Shown here: positions 24,825-32,838 of the stretch, in pieces
Numbering within the stretch: position 1 is the first letter of the stretch
Layout of the letters: each line of letters starts with the position of its first letter
From: Paralimibaculum aggregatum
GTDB lineage: Bacteria; Pseudomonadota; Alphaproteobacteria; Rhodobacterales; Rhodobacteraceae
DNA: 64,000 nucleotides
Reading direction: 5' to 3'
Assembly (NCBI RefSeq): GCF_030270585.1
Contig: NZ_BSYI01000003.1
Location: 62,001-126,000, forward strand
Translations under genes and position numbers: made by a program
Notes under the pieces: generated by a model
Databases searched by the model: none
Told to the model about the DNA's origin: nothing
What the model saw: only the letters and a program-made list of their open reading frames with translations

Positions 24825-25442
24825 TCAGGAGATCGCCTCGACATAGGCGGCGAGCGCCGCGGCCGGGTCTTCGGCGGTCCAGACCCCGGCGCCGGGCACG
24901 AGGAAATCGGTGATGCCGGCGAGCCGCGCCGCATCCTCCGGCGTCAGCCCGCCTTCGGCGACCACCGGCACCTCGATCATCTCCGACCACCAGGCGAAGA
25001 GCTCGTCGGTCGCCGCATCCGGCCCGTGCAGCGGCCCGAGCGCCACGTAGTCCGCACCGGCCTCGGCCAGCGACATCGCCCGGTGCCGCTCCGAGCCGCC
25101 GAAGCCGCCGAGGATCGCATCCTTGCCGAGCCGCTTGCGCAGCGGCCCGAGCGCCGCGCCGCCGGGCCCGAGATGCACGCCGTCGAGCCCGAGCTGTTCC
25201 ACCAGCTCGGGCCGGTCTGCCGCGACCAGCGGGACATCCGCCGCATGCGCCAGCGGCAGCAGCAGATTGGCCGCGCGCAGCCAGGCATCCGCCCCGGCGG
25301 CGCCGAGATCGAGCCGCAGGCAGGCCACCGCGCCGCCGGCGAGCAGGCGCTCCGCCGCCGCCGCCAGCTGCTCCGGCGCGAGATCGTGGGGGGTGACGAG
25401 ATAGAGGCGGGGGGCGGCCTCCGGCGCGGTCTCTGCGCTCAT
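24825..25442 (-). CDS. ThiE/TenI-like (thiamine phosphate synthase family) protein
   Basis: A 205-residue TIM-barrel protein of the TMP-TENI family: PRLYLVTPHDLAPEQL at the start, VAADRPELVEQLGLDGVHLG, AEAGADYVALGPLHG, and VVAEGGLTPEDAARLAGI. Compared with active thiamine phosphate synthases, the usual QLREK is CLRLDL, the NDR motif lacks its Asn (ADR), and the HLGQxD pyrophosphate-binding segment is HLGPGG. It may therefore be a divergent homologue rather than a true ThiE. It lies 3 bp downstream of the small gene at 25446 and is probably translationally coupled to it. Confidence 0.75.
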   Translation of the reverse strand: MSAETAPEAAPRLYLVTPHDLAPEQLAAAAERLLAGGAVACLRLDLGAAGADAWLRAANLLLPLAHAADVPLVAADRPELVEQLGLDGVHLGPGGAALGPLRKRLGKDAILGGFGGSERHRAMSLAEAGADYVALGPLHGPDAATDELFAWWSEMIEVPVVAEGGLTPEDAARLAGITDFLVPGAGVWTAEDPAAALAAYVEAIS

Positions 25443-25445
25443 CGC

Positions 25446-25769
25446 TCAGCTCGCGCGCGGGCGGATCTTCATCGGCTCGCGCGCCGGGCGGGGCTGCGAT
25501 GCCGGCGGTGCCGACGGTGCCGGCGGCGCCTCGGCCGATGCACCGAGCCGGCGGCCGGTCTGGCTCTCATAGGCCGCCATGTGCTGGTTGAAGAAGCCCA
25601 CGAGCTGCGCGAAATCCGCCTCGCGCATCACCACGCTGGCGACATCCTCCGGCGGCAGCGGCCGGGCCTGCCCGCCCTGGGTCGCCACCGCCTGATCCTG
25701 CAGGGTGAAGCTGACCATGCCCCCCTGGATCATGAAATTCGCCATCGAGTTCACGTAGTATCTTGGCAT
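25446..25769 (-). CDS. Conserved hypothetical protein
   Basis: A 107-residue protein that I do not assign to a named family. It begins MPRYYVNSMANFMIQGGMVSFTLQDQ; the central part (LPPEDVASVVMREADFAQLVGFFNQHM) is probably alpha-helical; the last ~35 residues are Ala/Pro-rich and likely disordered. No signal peptide or membrane segment is seen. AAGGGA stands ~9 nt before the ATG at 25769. It ends 3 bp before the ThiE-like gene, suggesting an operon. Confidence 0.7.
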   Translation of the reverse strand: MPRYYVNSMANFMIQGGMVSFTLQDQAVATQGGQARPLPPEDVASVVMREADFAQLVGFFNQHMAAYESQTGRRLGASAEAPPAPSAPPASQPRPAREPMKIRPRAS

Positions 25770-25873
25770 CGGCTGGGTTCCCTTCGGCTGCGGCGCGGCT
25801 CCGGTCCGGACCGGCTCCGGTCTGGCGCGGGGCGGCGCGGCTTGTCAACCGCGGCGGCGCGCGGGCGCGGGTT

Positions 25874-26605
25874 TCAGGCGCCGTCCCAGGGCGGGGCGCC
25901 GGTGTCCCTGCGGGCGAGCAGCCGCGGCGGGCGGCGCCGGGCGGCCTCGGCGAACATCGGGCCGACATTGCGCCCGAAGCTCGAGACGTTGTCGACCATC
26001 CGGACATGGCGCGCGAGGGCAGGGGTGTCCGCCGCCTCGAACAGCTCCGGCAGCAGCGCCGGGTCGTCGAACTCCGGCAGCAGATAGGCCAGCGGATCGC
26101 CGCGGCGGATCACCCAGTCGCGGTCGCGGTCCTGCCATTCCAGCACCGCGTTGAGCGCCCGCGGCCAGTGCGTGAGCGGGAAGCGCCCGCAGGTCAGCGT
26201 GCCGGGCCAGCCCCTGAAGCTCTCGGCCAGGAAGGGCGGCAGCAGGCTCAGCGTGCAGGGCCGGTCGGTGACCAGGTGGAGGTTGAGCGAGAGCTGGAGC
26301 GCCGGGTGGTCCGGGCCGCGCTGGGCGGCCGGCAGGACATGCGTGGCGAGCCCCTGGAAGCCCGCCTCCGAGAGCCCGCCGGGCTCCGCCACCCGCATGA
26401 AGCGCACCGGCCGCACCGCCGGCGGCGAGATCCGCACCCGCAGGTCGAAACCGGCGCGGGCCTGGATCAGCCGCGCGCCGAGCCCGCCGGCCAGCGCCGC
26501 GACCGCCGGCGGCAGCGGCTCCGGCGGCAGGAAGGCGAGCGCGGCCTGCGGCGACTGCATGCGCCAGCCGATCGGCGCACGCGGGGCGGCGCGATCAGGC
26601 GACAT
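25874..26605 (-). CDS. Conserved hypothetical protein, paralogue of the upstream gene product
   Basis: A 243-residue protein related along its length to residues ~20-250 of the product of 26595-27785. Both share a LVTDxPCxxSLxPPFL block, then RxWPGxxxxxRxPLxxWPxxL, then an E-W segment and RxGxPLAYxLxEFxxP. No catalytic motif or export signal is recognised; DUF6065 is a possible family, unverified. ATG 26605 was chosen: it overlaps the stop of the upstream paralogue by 11 bp (ATGTCGCCTGA) and begins just before the shared GW motif. The long in-frame extension upstream is read from the repeat tract in another frame and is not believed. Confidence 0.7.
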   Translation of the reverse strand: MSPDRAAPRAPIGWRMQSPQAALAFLPPEPLPPAVAALAGGLGARLIQARAGFDLRVRISPPAVRPVRFMRVAEPGGLSEAGFQGLATHVLPAAQRGPDHPALQLSLNLHLVTDRPCTLSLLPPFLAESFRGWPGTLTCGRFPLTHWPRALNAVLEWQDRDRDWVIRRGDPLAYLLPEFDDPALLPELFEAADTPALARHVRMVDNVSSFGRNVGPMFAEAARRRPPRLLARRDTGAPPWDGA

Positions 26606-27785
26606 CGGCCCGCGCCTTGTCGGCCCCTGCGGCATTGGTCCGTGCGGTATCGGCCCGTGCGCCATCGGCCCGCGCGGCGTCGGCCTGTACGGCGTCGGTC
26701 CGCCCGGCATCGGCCGGTACGGTATCAGCCTGCGCGGCGTCGGCCCGCGCGGCGTCGGCCCGCGCGGCATCGGCCCGCGCATCATCGACCCCTGTGGCAT
26801 CGGCCTGTGCGGGATCGGCCCGCGCAGCATCGGTCCGTGCGCCATCGGCCCTTGCGGTATCAACCCGCGCGGCGTCGGCAAGCGCGGCGTCCGCCCGCGG
26901 GACATCGGACCCCGCAGCATCGGCCCGTGCGCCATCGGCCCGCGCGGCGTCGGCCTGTGCGGCGTCGGTCCGCCCGGCATCGGCCGGTGCGGTATCTGCC
27001 CGCGCGGCATCGGCCCGTGCGCCATCGGCCCCCGCGGCATCGGCCTGCGCGGCGGCGGTCTCGCGCGGCACCAGCAGGCGGCGCGGGCGGCGGGCGCCGG
27101 CGGCGGCCCAGATCGCCTCGAGATCGCCGGTGATGTGGTGGATGCCCTGCATCCCGGCGCGGTAGTCCGCCAGCTCCGGGGTCAGCTCGGCCTCGACGAG
27201 GCGCGGGCGCTTCTGCGGGTGGTTGAACTCGAGCAGCGCATAGGCCAGCGGCTCGCCCTGGCGCAGCGTCAGCTGCTCGCCCGGCCGGTCCCACTCGAAG
27301 GCCCAGACCAGGGTCTGCGGCCAGAGCCAGAGCGGCCAGCGCGCGGCCACCATGCTGCCCGGCCAGCGCCGCATCGGCGCGCCGAGGAAGGGCGGCACCA
27401 GCGAGACGCAGCAGGGCGTGTCGGTCACCAGGAACAGCGGCAGGGTCAGCGTCAGCACCGGCTTTTTCGGGTGGCGCCAGCGCGCCGGCGGCTCGAGCGC
27501 GAGCATCTCGCCGATCCGCTCCGGCTGCACGAAGGTGCCCTGGTCGATCACCGCGAGCGCCGGGCCGCCGGCCTCCTCCTCGAGCGCCAGGCGCAGCGTG
27601 ACCGGCGAGGGGATCTCGACGATCTGCCGCTCCAGCGCGTTCACCGCCGGGCAGTTCTGGATCGCCCGCGCGCCGAGCGGCCGGCTGCGCGTCGAGAACA
27701 CGGTGCGCGGCGGCGCGAAGGCGAAGCCGCCCTCCGGATCGGTCAGGCACCAGCCGATGTCGCAATGGGTGATCTCGCCGAACAT
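26595..27785 (-). CDS. Conserved hypothetical protein with a ~150-residue Ala/Asp pentapeptide-repeat tail
   Basis: A 396-residue protein. Residues 1-~245 form a domain shared with its downstream paralogue (MFGEITHCDIGWCLTDPEGG; RTVFSTRSRPLGARAIQNCP; LVTDTPCCVSLVPPFLG; GEPLAYALLEFNHP). From about residue 245 to the stop it consists of A-D-(A/G/T)-A-R-type five-residue units (ADAARADGARADTA...). The middle residue is Ala or Gly rather than Leu/Phe, so this is not the right-handed beta-helix pentapeptide-repeat family. GGAG precedes the ATG at 27785 by 6 nt. The tail is encoded by a DNA tandem repeat and may be a repeat expansion at the gene's end. Confidence 0.75.
   Translation of the reverse strand: MFGEITHCDIGWCLTDPEGGFAFAPPRTVFSTRSRPLGARAIQNCPAVNALERQIVEIPSPVTLRLALEEEAGGPALAVIDQGTFVQPERIGEMLALEPPARWRHPKKPVLTLTLPLFLVTDTPCCVSLVPPFLGAPMRRWPGSMVAARWPLWLWPQTLVWAFEWDRPGEQLTLRQGEPLAYALLEFNHPQKRPRLVEAELTPELADYRAGMQGIHHITGDLEAIWAAAGARRPRRLLVPRETAAAQADAAGADGARADAARADTAPADAGRTDAAQADAARADGARADAAGSDVPRADAALADAARVDTARADGARTDAARADPAQADATGVDDARADAARADAARADAAQADTVPADAGRTDAVQADAARADGARADTARTNAAGADKARADVA
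26600..27058 (-). repeat. 15-bp coding repeat with a 270-bp higher-order repeat
   Basis: Units such as GCGTCGGCCCGCGCG (reverse strand: Ala-Asp-Ala-Ala-Arg type) repeat every 15 bp. A longer segment, CGGCCCGCGCGGCGTCGGCC followed by the CGCCCGGCATCGGCCGGT block, occurs at 26667 and again at 26937, exactly 270 bp (18 units) apart. All steps preserve the reading frame. Confidence 0.85.
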
Positions 27786-27947
27786 GGGCGGCTCCGTCGT
27801 TGCCGCGGCCCCGGGGCGGGGCGCGCGCCGGGGCGACCATAGCCATCCCGCGCCGGCCGCGCACATGCCTGCCCGTGAATTTCGCTTGAAGATTTGGTGA
27901 CGGATCCTAATCTGCCACCGGATAATCGTGGGCGTTGGGAGTGTGTC

Positions 27948-28490
27948 TTGGATTTGCGCAGGTTTTCCGCGGCTGCTGCCGTGGCGGGTCTCGCCCTTGC
28001 CGGATCGGCACAGGCGGCGACCTATAACGAATCGACCGACGGCGATGTCAGCAATGCCTTCGGCGCGCCGACCGCGATCCCGGCCGGGATCGACCTGATC
28101 ACCGGCACGATCTTCGGCGGGGACAGCGACTATTTCGTCTTTCCCGACCTGCCGGACGGCGTGCAGACCCTCACCGTGACCTTCACCGCGCCGAATTTCG
28201 ACGGCAGCCTGAACGTGCTCGCCAAGGACTCGCCCTTCACCGGCGCCTTCGACGGCTTCCTGGCCTCGGCCAACCCGCAGAACAACGTGCCGCTGGTGAT
28301 CAATATTCCCACCACCGCGGGGTTCACCGCGCCGCTCTATGTCGGCTTCGTCGGCAATTCGGGCAGCGCGAGCTATTCCTTCGCCGTGCCCTCCAACCCG
28401 GCGGCCTCCGGCGACGTGCCGCTGCCGGCAGGCGGGCTGCTGCTGGTCTCCGGCATCCTGCTGCTCGGCAGCCGGCGCCGGCGGGGCTGA
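27948..28490 (+). CDS. Exported protein with VPLPA-CTERM sorting signal
   Basis: A 180-residue secreted protein. A TTG start at 27948 follows GGGAG by 6 nt and yields the signal peptide MDLRRFSAAAAVAGLALAGSAQA-A; an upstream GTG at 27897 would add 17 residues. The mature part is Ser/Asn/Pro-rich and beta-type (SDYFVFPDLPDGVQTLTVTF). The C-terminus VPLPAGGLLLVSGILLLGSRRRRG has the VPLPA motif, a hydrophobic segment and an Arg cluster, the tripartite signal handled by an exosortase in Rhodobacterales. The role is probably envelope or extracellular matrix. No exosortase is encoded in the window. Confidence 0.8.
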   Translation: MDLRRFSAAAAVAGLALAGSAQAATYNESTDGDVSNAFGAPTAIPAGIDLITGTIFGGDSDYFVFPDLPDGVQTLTVTFTAPNFDGSLNVLAKDSPFTGAFDGFLASANPQNNVPLVINIPTTAGFTAPLYVGFVGNSGSASYSFAVPSNPAASGDVPLPAGGLLLVSGILLLGSRRRRG

Positions 28491-28494
28491 GCCC

Positions 28495-28929
28495 TCAGCC
28501 CGGCGCGCGGGGGGTCGGCCGCCAGTCCGGCGGGGCCATCTCGAAGCCGGAGAACTCGAAGCCCGGCGCGACGGTGCAGCCGACCAGGGTGAAGGCGCCG
28601 AGCGAGGCCGCGGTCTGCCACCAGCCCTTCGGCACGCAGAGCTGCGGGCGCTGGCCGGCGAGGATCTCCGGCCCGAGGCGGTGGCTCTCGGCGTCGTGCC
28701 CGTCCGGCGAGAGGGTGAGCGCGAGCGGCCCGCCGGCATACCAGTGCCAGATCTCCGCGGCATCGACCCGGTGCCAGTGCGAATGGTCGCCGCCTTCGAG
28801 CAGGTAGTAGATCGCGGTGCCGGCGGCGCGGCTGCCCTCCGGCGCCTCGGCGCGCCAGGTCTCGCGATACCAGCCGCCCTCGGGATGGCGCTCGAGGCCG
28901 AGAACCCGGATCAGCTCCGCTGCGGTCAT
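28495..28929 (-). CDS. Cupin domain protein (DUF985/Cupin_5)
   Basis: A 144-residue cupin. It opens with LIRVLGLERHPEGGWYRETW and continues with AIYYLLEGGDHSHWHRVDAAEIWHWYAG, the metal/ligand-binding cupin strands, then VPKGWWQTA and LVGCTVAPGFEFSGFEM, all standard for the Cupin_5 (DUF985) family. The substrate is unknown. ATG 28929 follows GGAGGG at 8 nt. Its stop converges on the VPLPA-CTERM gene 4 bp away. Confidence 0.88.
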   Translation of the reverse strand: MTAAELIRVLGLERHPEGGWYRETWRAEAPEGSRAAGTAIYYLLEGGDHSHWHRVDAAEIWHWYAGGPLALTLSPDGHDAESHRLGPEILAGQRPQLCVPKGWWQTAASLGAFTLVGCTVAPGFEFSGFEMAPPDWRPTPRAPG

Positions 28930-29046
28930 GCATGTCCCTCCGCCGTCCGGCCGCGCTGCGGCGCGGCGCCCGCGGGCTTGTTCCAGGTCAATGCCGCGCA
29001 CCCCGTCCGGGGCCATTGCCGGAGCAGCAAACAGGAGGCTGCATCC

Positions 29047-29439
29047 ATGCTCACCATTCCCCTCGAGACCATCGGCTGGATCATCGTCAAGGCCCGCGAG
29101 CTCGATGTAAAGGATGTCGACACCGCCGGCGCGGAGGCCGAGGAGGACGACGCGATGGGCGTGCTGGAGGACCGCGGCAACGACCCCTCCGCCGAGGAGC
29201 TGACCAACTGGATCCAGGATCTCAACCTCGACCAGCAGGCCGAGCTGGTCGCCGTGTTCTGGATCGGGCGCGAGGGGGCCGGCGCCGACGAGTTAGCCGA
29301 CTATGTCGCCGAGGCGCAGGCCCGGCGGGCCGGGCCGACCGCGCGCTACCTGCTCGGCTCGCCGCTGCTGGCCGATCACCTCGAGGCCGGCCTCGAGACG
29401 CTGGGCATCAATGTCAACGATCTGGAGAGCAGACTCTGA
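29047..29439 (+). CDS. DUF3775 family protein
   Basis: A 130-residue acidic cytoplasmic protein matching DUF3775: LETIGWIIVKARELDVKDVD, a variable acidic loop (AEAEEDDAMGVLEDRGNDPS), then LTNWIQDLNLDQQAELVAVFWIGRE and ARYLLGSPLLADHLEAGL. The function is unknown. AGGAGG lies 9 nt before the ATG. It is followed by a short gap and the DUF1127-like gene on the same strand. Confidence 0.87.
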   Translation: MLTIPLETIGWIIVKARELDVKDVDTAGAEAEEDDAMGVLEDRGNDPSAEELTNWIQDLNLDQQAELVAVFWIGREGAGADELADYVAEAQARRAGPTARYLLGSPLLADHLEAGLETLGINVNDLESRL

Positions 29440-29610
29440 GCAGCGGCGCCGGTCTGCCGCCGCTCGAGGCAGGCCCGCTGCCCAAGAGCCATGCATCCGG
29501 CGAAAGGCGGCTTCTCATTGGGCAGTCTTGCTGCGGCGCAATATAATACCGATTATCAGGACATGGAAACGCGGGACGGGTGCCCGGCCTAATCGAACAG
29601 GAGCACTCCC

Positions 29611-29898
29611 ATGACGATCAAGAGCACAATCACAGGCAGCATGTTTCACCAGGCACCGGCCGTTGGCGGACAGGGCGACGGCAGGTCGATCCCGCTCCGC
29701 GTCTGGCAGGGGGTTCTCGCGGCCCTCTCCGGGATCGGCCGGATCTTCGTCGCGATGTCGGCGATCCCGCAGGTCAACCGCGCGATGCGGGAATACGAGT
29801 GGCTCTCGCGGATGAGCGACGAGCAGCTCGAGAAGCGCGGCTACCGCCGCGAGACCCTGATCGAGGACGTCGTCCTGCGCAACCTGCCGCCGATCTGA
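29611..29898 (+). CDS. DUF1127 (YjiS-like) domain protein
   Basis: A 95-residue protein. The C-terminal ~45 residues (REYEWLSRMSDEQLEKRGYRR, then ETLIEDV) are a DUF1127 domain, an Arg-rich short helix-turn-helix-like module found in small alphaproteobacterial proteins linked with RNA binding and phosphate or stress responses. The N-terminal half contains a hydrophobic stretch (VWQGVLAALSGIGRIFVAMS). AGGAG precedes the ATG. A hairpin that may end the transcript lies at 29934. Confidence 0.83.
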   Translation: MTIKSTITGSMFHQAPAVGGQGDGRSIPLRVWQGVLAALSGIGRIFVAMSAIPQVNRAMREYEWLSRMSDEQLEKRGYRRETLIEDVVLRNLPPI

Positions 29899-29933
29899 GG
29901 CGGGCGCGGACGACCGACCCGGGGCTGCACGGA

Positions 29934-29957
29934 CACCCCGCCGCGAGCGGCGGGGTG
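29934..29957. terminator. Hairpin between convergent genes
   Basis: CACCCCGCCGC-GA-GCGGCGGGGTG is a perfect 11-bp inverted repeat between the DUF1127 gene and the converging fba gene. No U-tract is present on either side. Confidence 0.45.
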
Positions 29958-29982
29958 GCGGGCAGCGCGGCGCGGCCGGCGA

Positions 29983-30912
29983 TCAGGCCTTGCCGCGATA
30001 GATGTCGACCAGCTTGCCCAGCATGTCGAGCGCGTCCTCGCGCGGGCGCTGGAAGGTGTTGCGCCCGATGATCGAGCCGTTGCCGCCGCCGTCGCGGATC
30101 GCGCGGGCATCGTCATAGACGCTGTCGGCGCCCTTCTTGGAGCCGCCGGAGAAGACGATGATGCGCCGGCCGTTGAAGGCCGATTTCACGCAGTCCGCCA
30201 CCCGCGCCGCCTGGGTGGAGATGTCGATCTTCTCGCCCTCGTAGACCTTCCTGGCCTCCTTCAGCTCGAGATGGTCGGTGGAGAGCTTCACCTTGATGAC
30301 ATGCGCGCCGAGCAGCGCCGCGATCTGCGTCGCATAGGCCGCGATGTCGATCGCCGTCTCGCCGTCCTTGGTGAGCGCCTCGCCGCGCGGATAGGACCAG
30401 ATCACCGTGGCGACGCCCTTGGCCGCGGCCTCCTCGCGCATCTGCGAGATCTCCTCGAACATCTCGAGGCCGGCCGAGGAGCCGGGATAGATCGTGAAGC
30501 CGATCGCCGAGCAGCCGAGGCGCAGCGCGTCGTCGACGCTTGCGGTGATCGCCTGGTCCTTCGGCGCCTCGCTCGGGATCAGCGAGTTCGCCGAGTTCGC
30601 CTTCAGGATGGTCGGGATCTGCCCGGCGAAGGTGTCGGCGCCGGCCTCCAACATGCCGAGCGGCGCGGCGAAGGCGTTGAGCCCGGCATCGATCGCGAGC
30701 TGGTAGTGGTAGTGCGGGTCATAAGCCGCCGGGTTGGGGGCGAAGCTGCGCGCCGGGCCATGCTCGAAGCCCTGGTCGACCGGCAGGATGATCATCTTGC
30801 CGGTGCCGCCGAGCTTGCCGGTCATCAGCATGCGGCAGAGATTGCCCTTCACGCCGGGATTGTCGGCTTCGTAGTTGCTCAGGATCCGCTGAACGGCGCG
30901 GGTTGCCTTCAT
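29983..30912 (-). CDS. fbaB: Class I fructose-bisphosphate aldolase (DhnA/FbaB type)
   Basis: A 309-residue Schiff-base aldolase that interconverts fructose 1,6-bisphosphate with dihydroxyacetone phosphate and glyceraldehyde 3-phosphate. Family marks include MIILPVDQGFEHGPARSF, AFAAPLGMLEAGAD, GFTIYPGSSAGLEMFEE, VIWSYPRGE, HVIKVKLSTD and IVFSGGSKKG. ATG 30912 was preferred to the ATG two codons upstream because GAGGG lies 7 nt before it. It belongs to the reverse-strand carbon-metabolism block fba-pgk-gap-tkt, with unrelated genes interleaved. Confidence 0.93.
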   Translation of the reverse strand: MKATRAVQRILSNYEADNPGVKGNLCRMLMTGKLGGTGKMIILPVDQGFEHGPARSFAPNPAAYDPHYHYQLAIDAGLNAFAAPLGMLEAGADTFAGQIPTILKANSANSLIPSEAPKDQAITASVDDALRLGCSAIGFTIYPGSSAGLEMFEEISQMREEAAAKGVATVIWSYPRGEALTKDGETAIDIAAYATQIAALLGAHVIKVKLSTDHLELKEARKVYEGEKIDISTQAARVADCVKSAFNGRRIIVFSGGSKKGADSVYDDARAIRDGGGNGSIIGRNTFQRPREDALDMLGKLVDIYRGKA

Positions 30913-31055
30913 CGCCATGCCCTCAATTCTGCCTCGGTCGAAGATCTGCCTTCGAGGTATCCGGGGCGGGCTGGCCGGTCAAGCGGGCGTGGGCCCGCAG
31001 GGGGTTCCGGGGCCCTCGAGCCCCGGAACGATGCTGTCGGCGCTGCCGCCGGGCG

Positions 31056-32672
31056 TTACTGGACGCCGTAGCGGGTCATCACCTGGTTGGCGATGCCGCC
31101 GGTCCAGGCGCCCAGCGCGGCCGAGGCGGCGGCGTTGCCGGCCTCGACCCAGGCGGCCTCGCGGGTGCCGGTCACGTCGGTGAAGCGGGTGTCGATCCGG
31201 TCACGCAGCGCGGCGGCGCCGCTGTCGCCCCCGGCCGCCGCGAGCGCCGCGAGGTAATAGGCCTCGCGATAGCTGCGGGGCATGCCGCGGCCGGCGCTGG
31301 CGGCGAAGGCGAGCCGGCGCAGCTCGGCGATGTCGCCGGTCGACTGGGCCGCCTCCTTGGCGTTGATCCAGCCGGCCAGCGCCGGCCAGCTCTCCAGCGC
31401 GCCGGCCTGCGCGGCCAGCACCTCGGCGGCGCCGAGCCGGGCCTCCAGCGCATCCGCCGCACCGGTGGCGCCGGCAGCACCGCCGGCCGCCGCCTTCAGC
31501 GCCATGTCATAGGCTTCGGCGGTCTGGCCGCTCGCCGCCAGCGCGTCGGCGACCAGCTTGGCGGCCTCGGCGTTCCAGGCATTGGCCATCGGCGCCAGCA
31601 GCGCGATGCCGTCGGCCTGGGCCTTGGGCGCGCCGATGCCGGTGATCAGCGCCGCGCCGGCCTTCAGGCGGGTCGCCTCGTCGAGACCGCCGCCGCCGGA
31701 CATCGCCGCCGAGAGCTCGCTCGGCGAGAGCATCCGCGAGATGCCGATCGGGGCGCCGGAGAGCCGCGGCTGCAGCGCCGCGAGGGTCGATTGCGGGGTG
31801 TCGAAGATGTCGTCGGAGAGCCAGAGCCCGCCCTCGGGCTCGATGCTCAGCACCAGCCGGTCGCCGTTCTCGATGAAGCGGGCGAGCTCGCTGGAGAGGT
31901 TGTCGATGAAGGCCTGGGCATCGGCGCCGGGCGCCTGGCCGGGCTCGGCGAGCATCTGGCCGAGCATCGGGCCGACCATCGCCGGGATCTGGTTGAGATC
32001 GCCGAACTGCTGGCCGAGCATCGGCGAGACACGCTCCCACAGCCCGGCATTCTCGAGCACCAGCTCGGCCGAGGCGAGCTTGGCCACCGGCTCGGGGTCG
32101 TCGCCCTCGAGCAGCCCGGTGAACCAGACATAGTCGAAATCGGCCGAGACGGTGATGTCCGCGGCATCGGGAATGTCGGCCGAGACAAGCATATGCGCGC
32201 CGGAGCTCGGGACGTCGTAGGCGATGGTGATGGCGGCGCGGTCGACGCCGAGGGTCGGGTAGCCGAAGCTCGAGAGCATCGCGCCGGTGCCCGGGTCGAA
32301 GCAGGCGGCCGGAACGCTGACGCCGCTCAGCTCGATGACGCTCTCGAGAACCTCGAGGCTGGGCGAGCTGGTGGCCGCGACCCGGTCGATGGCGATCGCG
32401 CAGGCGCCCTCGGTATCCCAGTCGAGATCCGGGCGCAGCACCAGCCCGTTGATGACGGTCTCCTGGCCGCCGGTGTCGATGGTCAGGCTGTCATAGGTGA
32501 GATCGACGGCGGCGCGCGCGATCAGCACCACATAGGTGGCCGCGAGGCGCTGGACGAAATTCAGAGCGGCCTCGGCGCTGGCGATATCCGCCGGGCTCTG
32601 GGCGCGGGCCGGGGCGGAGCCGACGGCGAGCGCGAGCGCTGATGCGAGGCAAAGGGAGCGCTGGAGTTTCAT
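31056..32672 (-). CDS. Secreted hypothetical protein
   Basis: A 538-residue protein with signal peptide MKLQRSLCLASALALAVGSAPARA-Q. The first ~200 mature residues look beta-rich (VVLIARAAVDLTYDSLTIDT; ADITVSADFDYVWFTGLLEG); the C-terminal ~200 residues are Ala-rich helices of tetratricopeptide/Sel1-like spacing (AALITGIGAPKAQADGIALL; RGMPRSYREAYYLAALAAAG). No named family is recognised. GGAGGAG precedes the ATG. It lies between fba and pgk on the same strand; it is probably an envelope protein in Rhodobacterales. The gaps on either side (143 and 166 bp) hold no gene. Confidence 0.78.
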   Translation of the reverse strand: MKLQRSLCLASALALAVGSAPARAQSPADIASAEAALNFVQRLAATYVVLIARAAVDLTYDSLTIDTGGQETVINGLVLRPDLDWDTEGACAIAIDRVAATSSPSLEVLESVIELSGVSVPAACFDPGTGAMLSSFGYPTLGVDRAAITIAYDVPSSGAHMLVSADIPDAADITVSADFDYVWFTGLLEGDDPEPVAKLASAELVLENAGLWERVSPMLGQQFGDLNQIPAMVGPMLGQMLAEPGQAPGADAQAFIDNLSSELARFIENGDRLVLSIEPEGGLWLSDDIFDTPQSTLAALQPRLSGAPIGISRMLSPSELSAAMSGGGGLDEATRLKAGAALITGIGAPKAQADGIALLAPMANAWNAEAAKLVADALAASGQTAEAYDMALKAAAGGAAGATGAADALEARLGAAEVLAAQAGALESWPALAGWINAKEAAQSTGDIAELRRLAFAASAGRGMPRSYREAYYLAALAAAGGDSGAAALRDRIDTRFTDVTGTREAAWVEAGNAAASAALGAWTGGIANQVMTRYGVQ

Positions 32673-32838
32673 GTATTCTCCTCCGGGTCATGCTTGGCGG
32701 AGAATGCCTAGCACGATTCGCCGCCCGACAATGCGAGAATCTGCCCATGCGTCAAATGCTTCGCCGCCGGCCGGGCGGCGGCGGCCGGCTGGCGGGGGGC
32801 GGCGCGGCCGCTGCGCGCGGCCGGCGCCATGCCCGGGC

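Noticed and set aside
26600-27058. Pentapeptide-repeat (beta-helix, gyrase-protecting type) domain
   Set aside because: The five-residue units have Ala or Gly, not Leu/Phe, at the central position.
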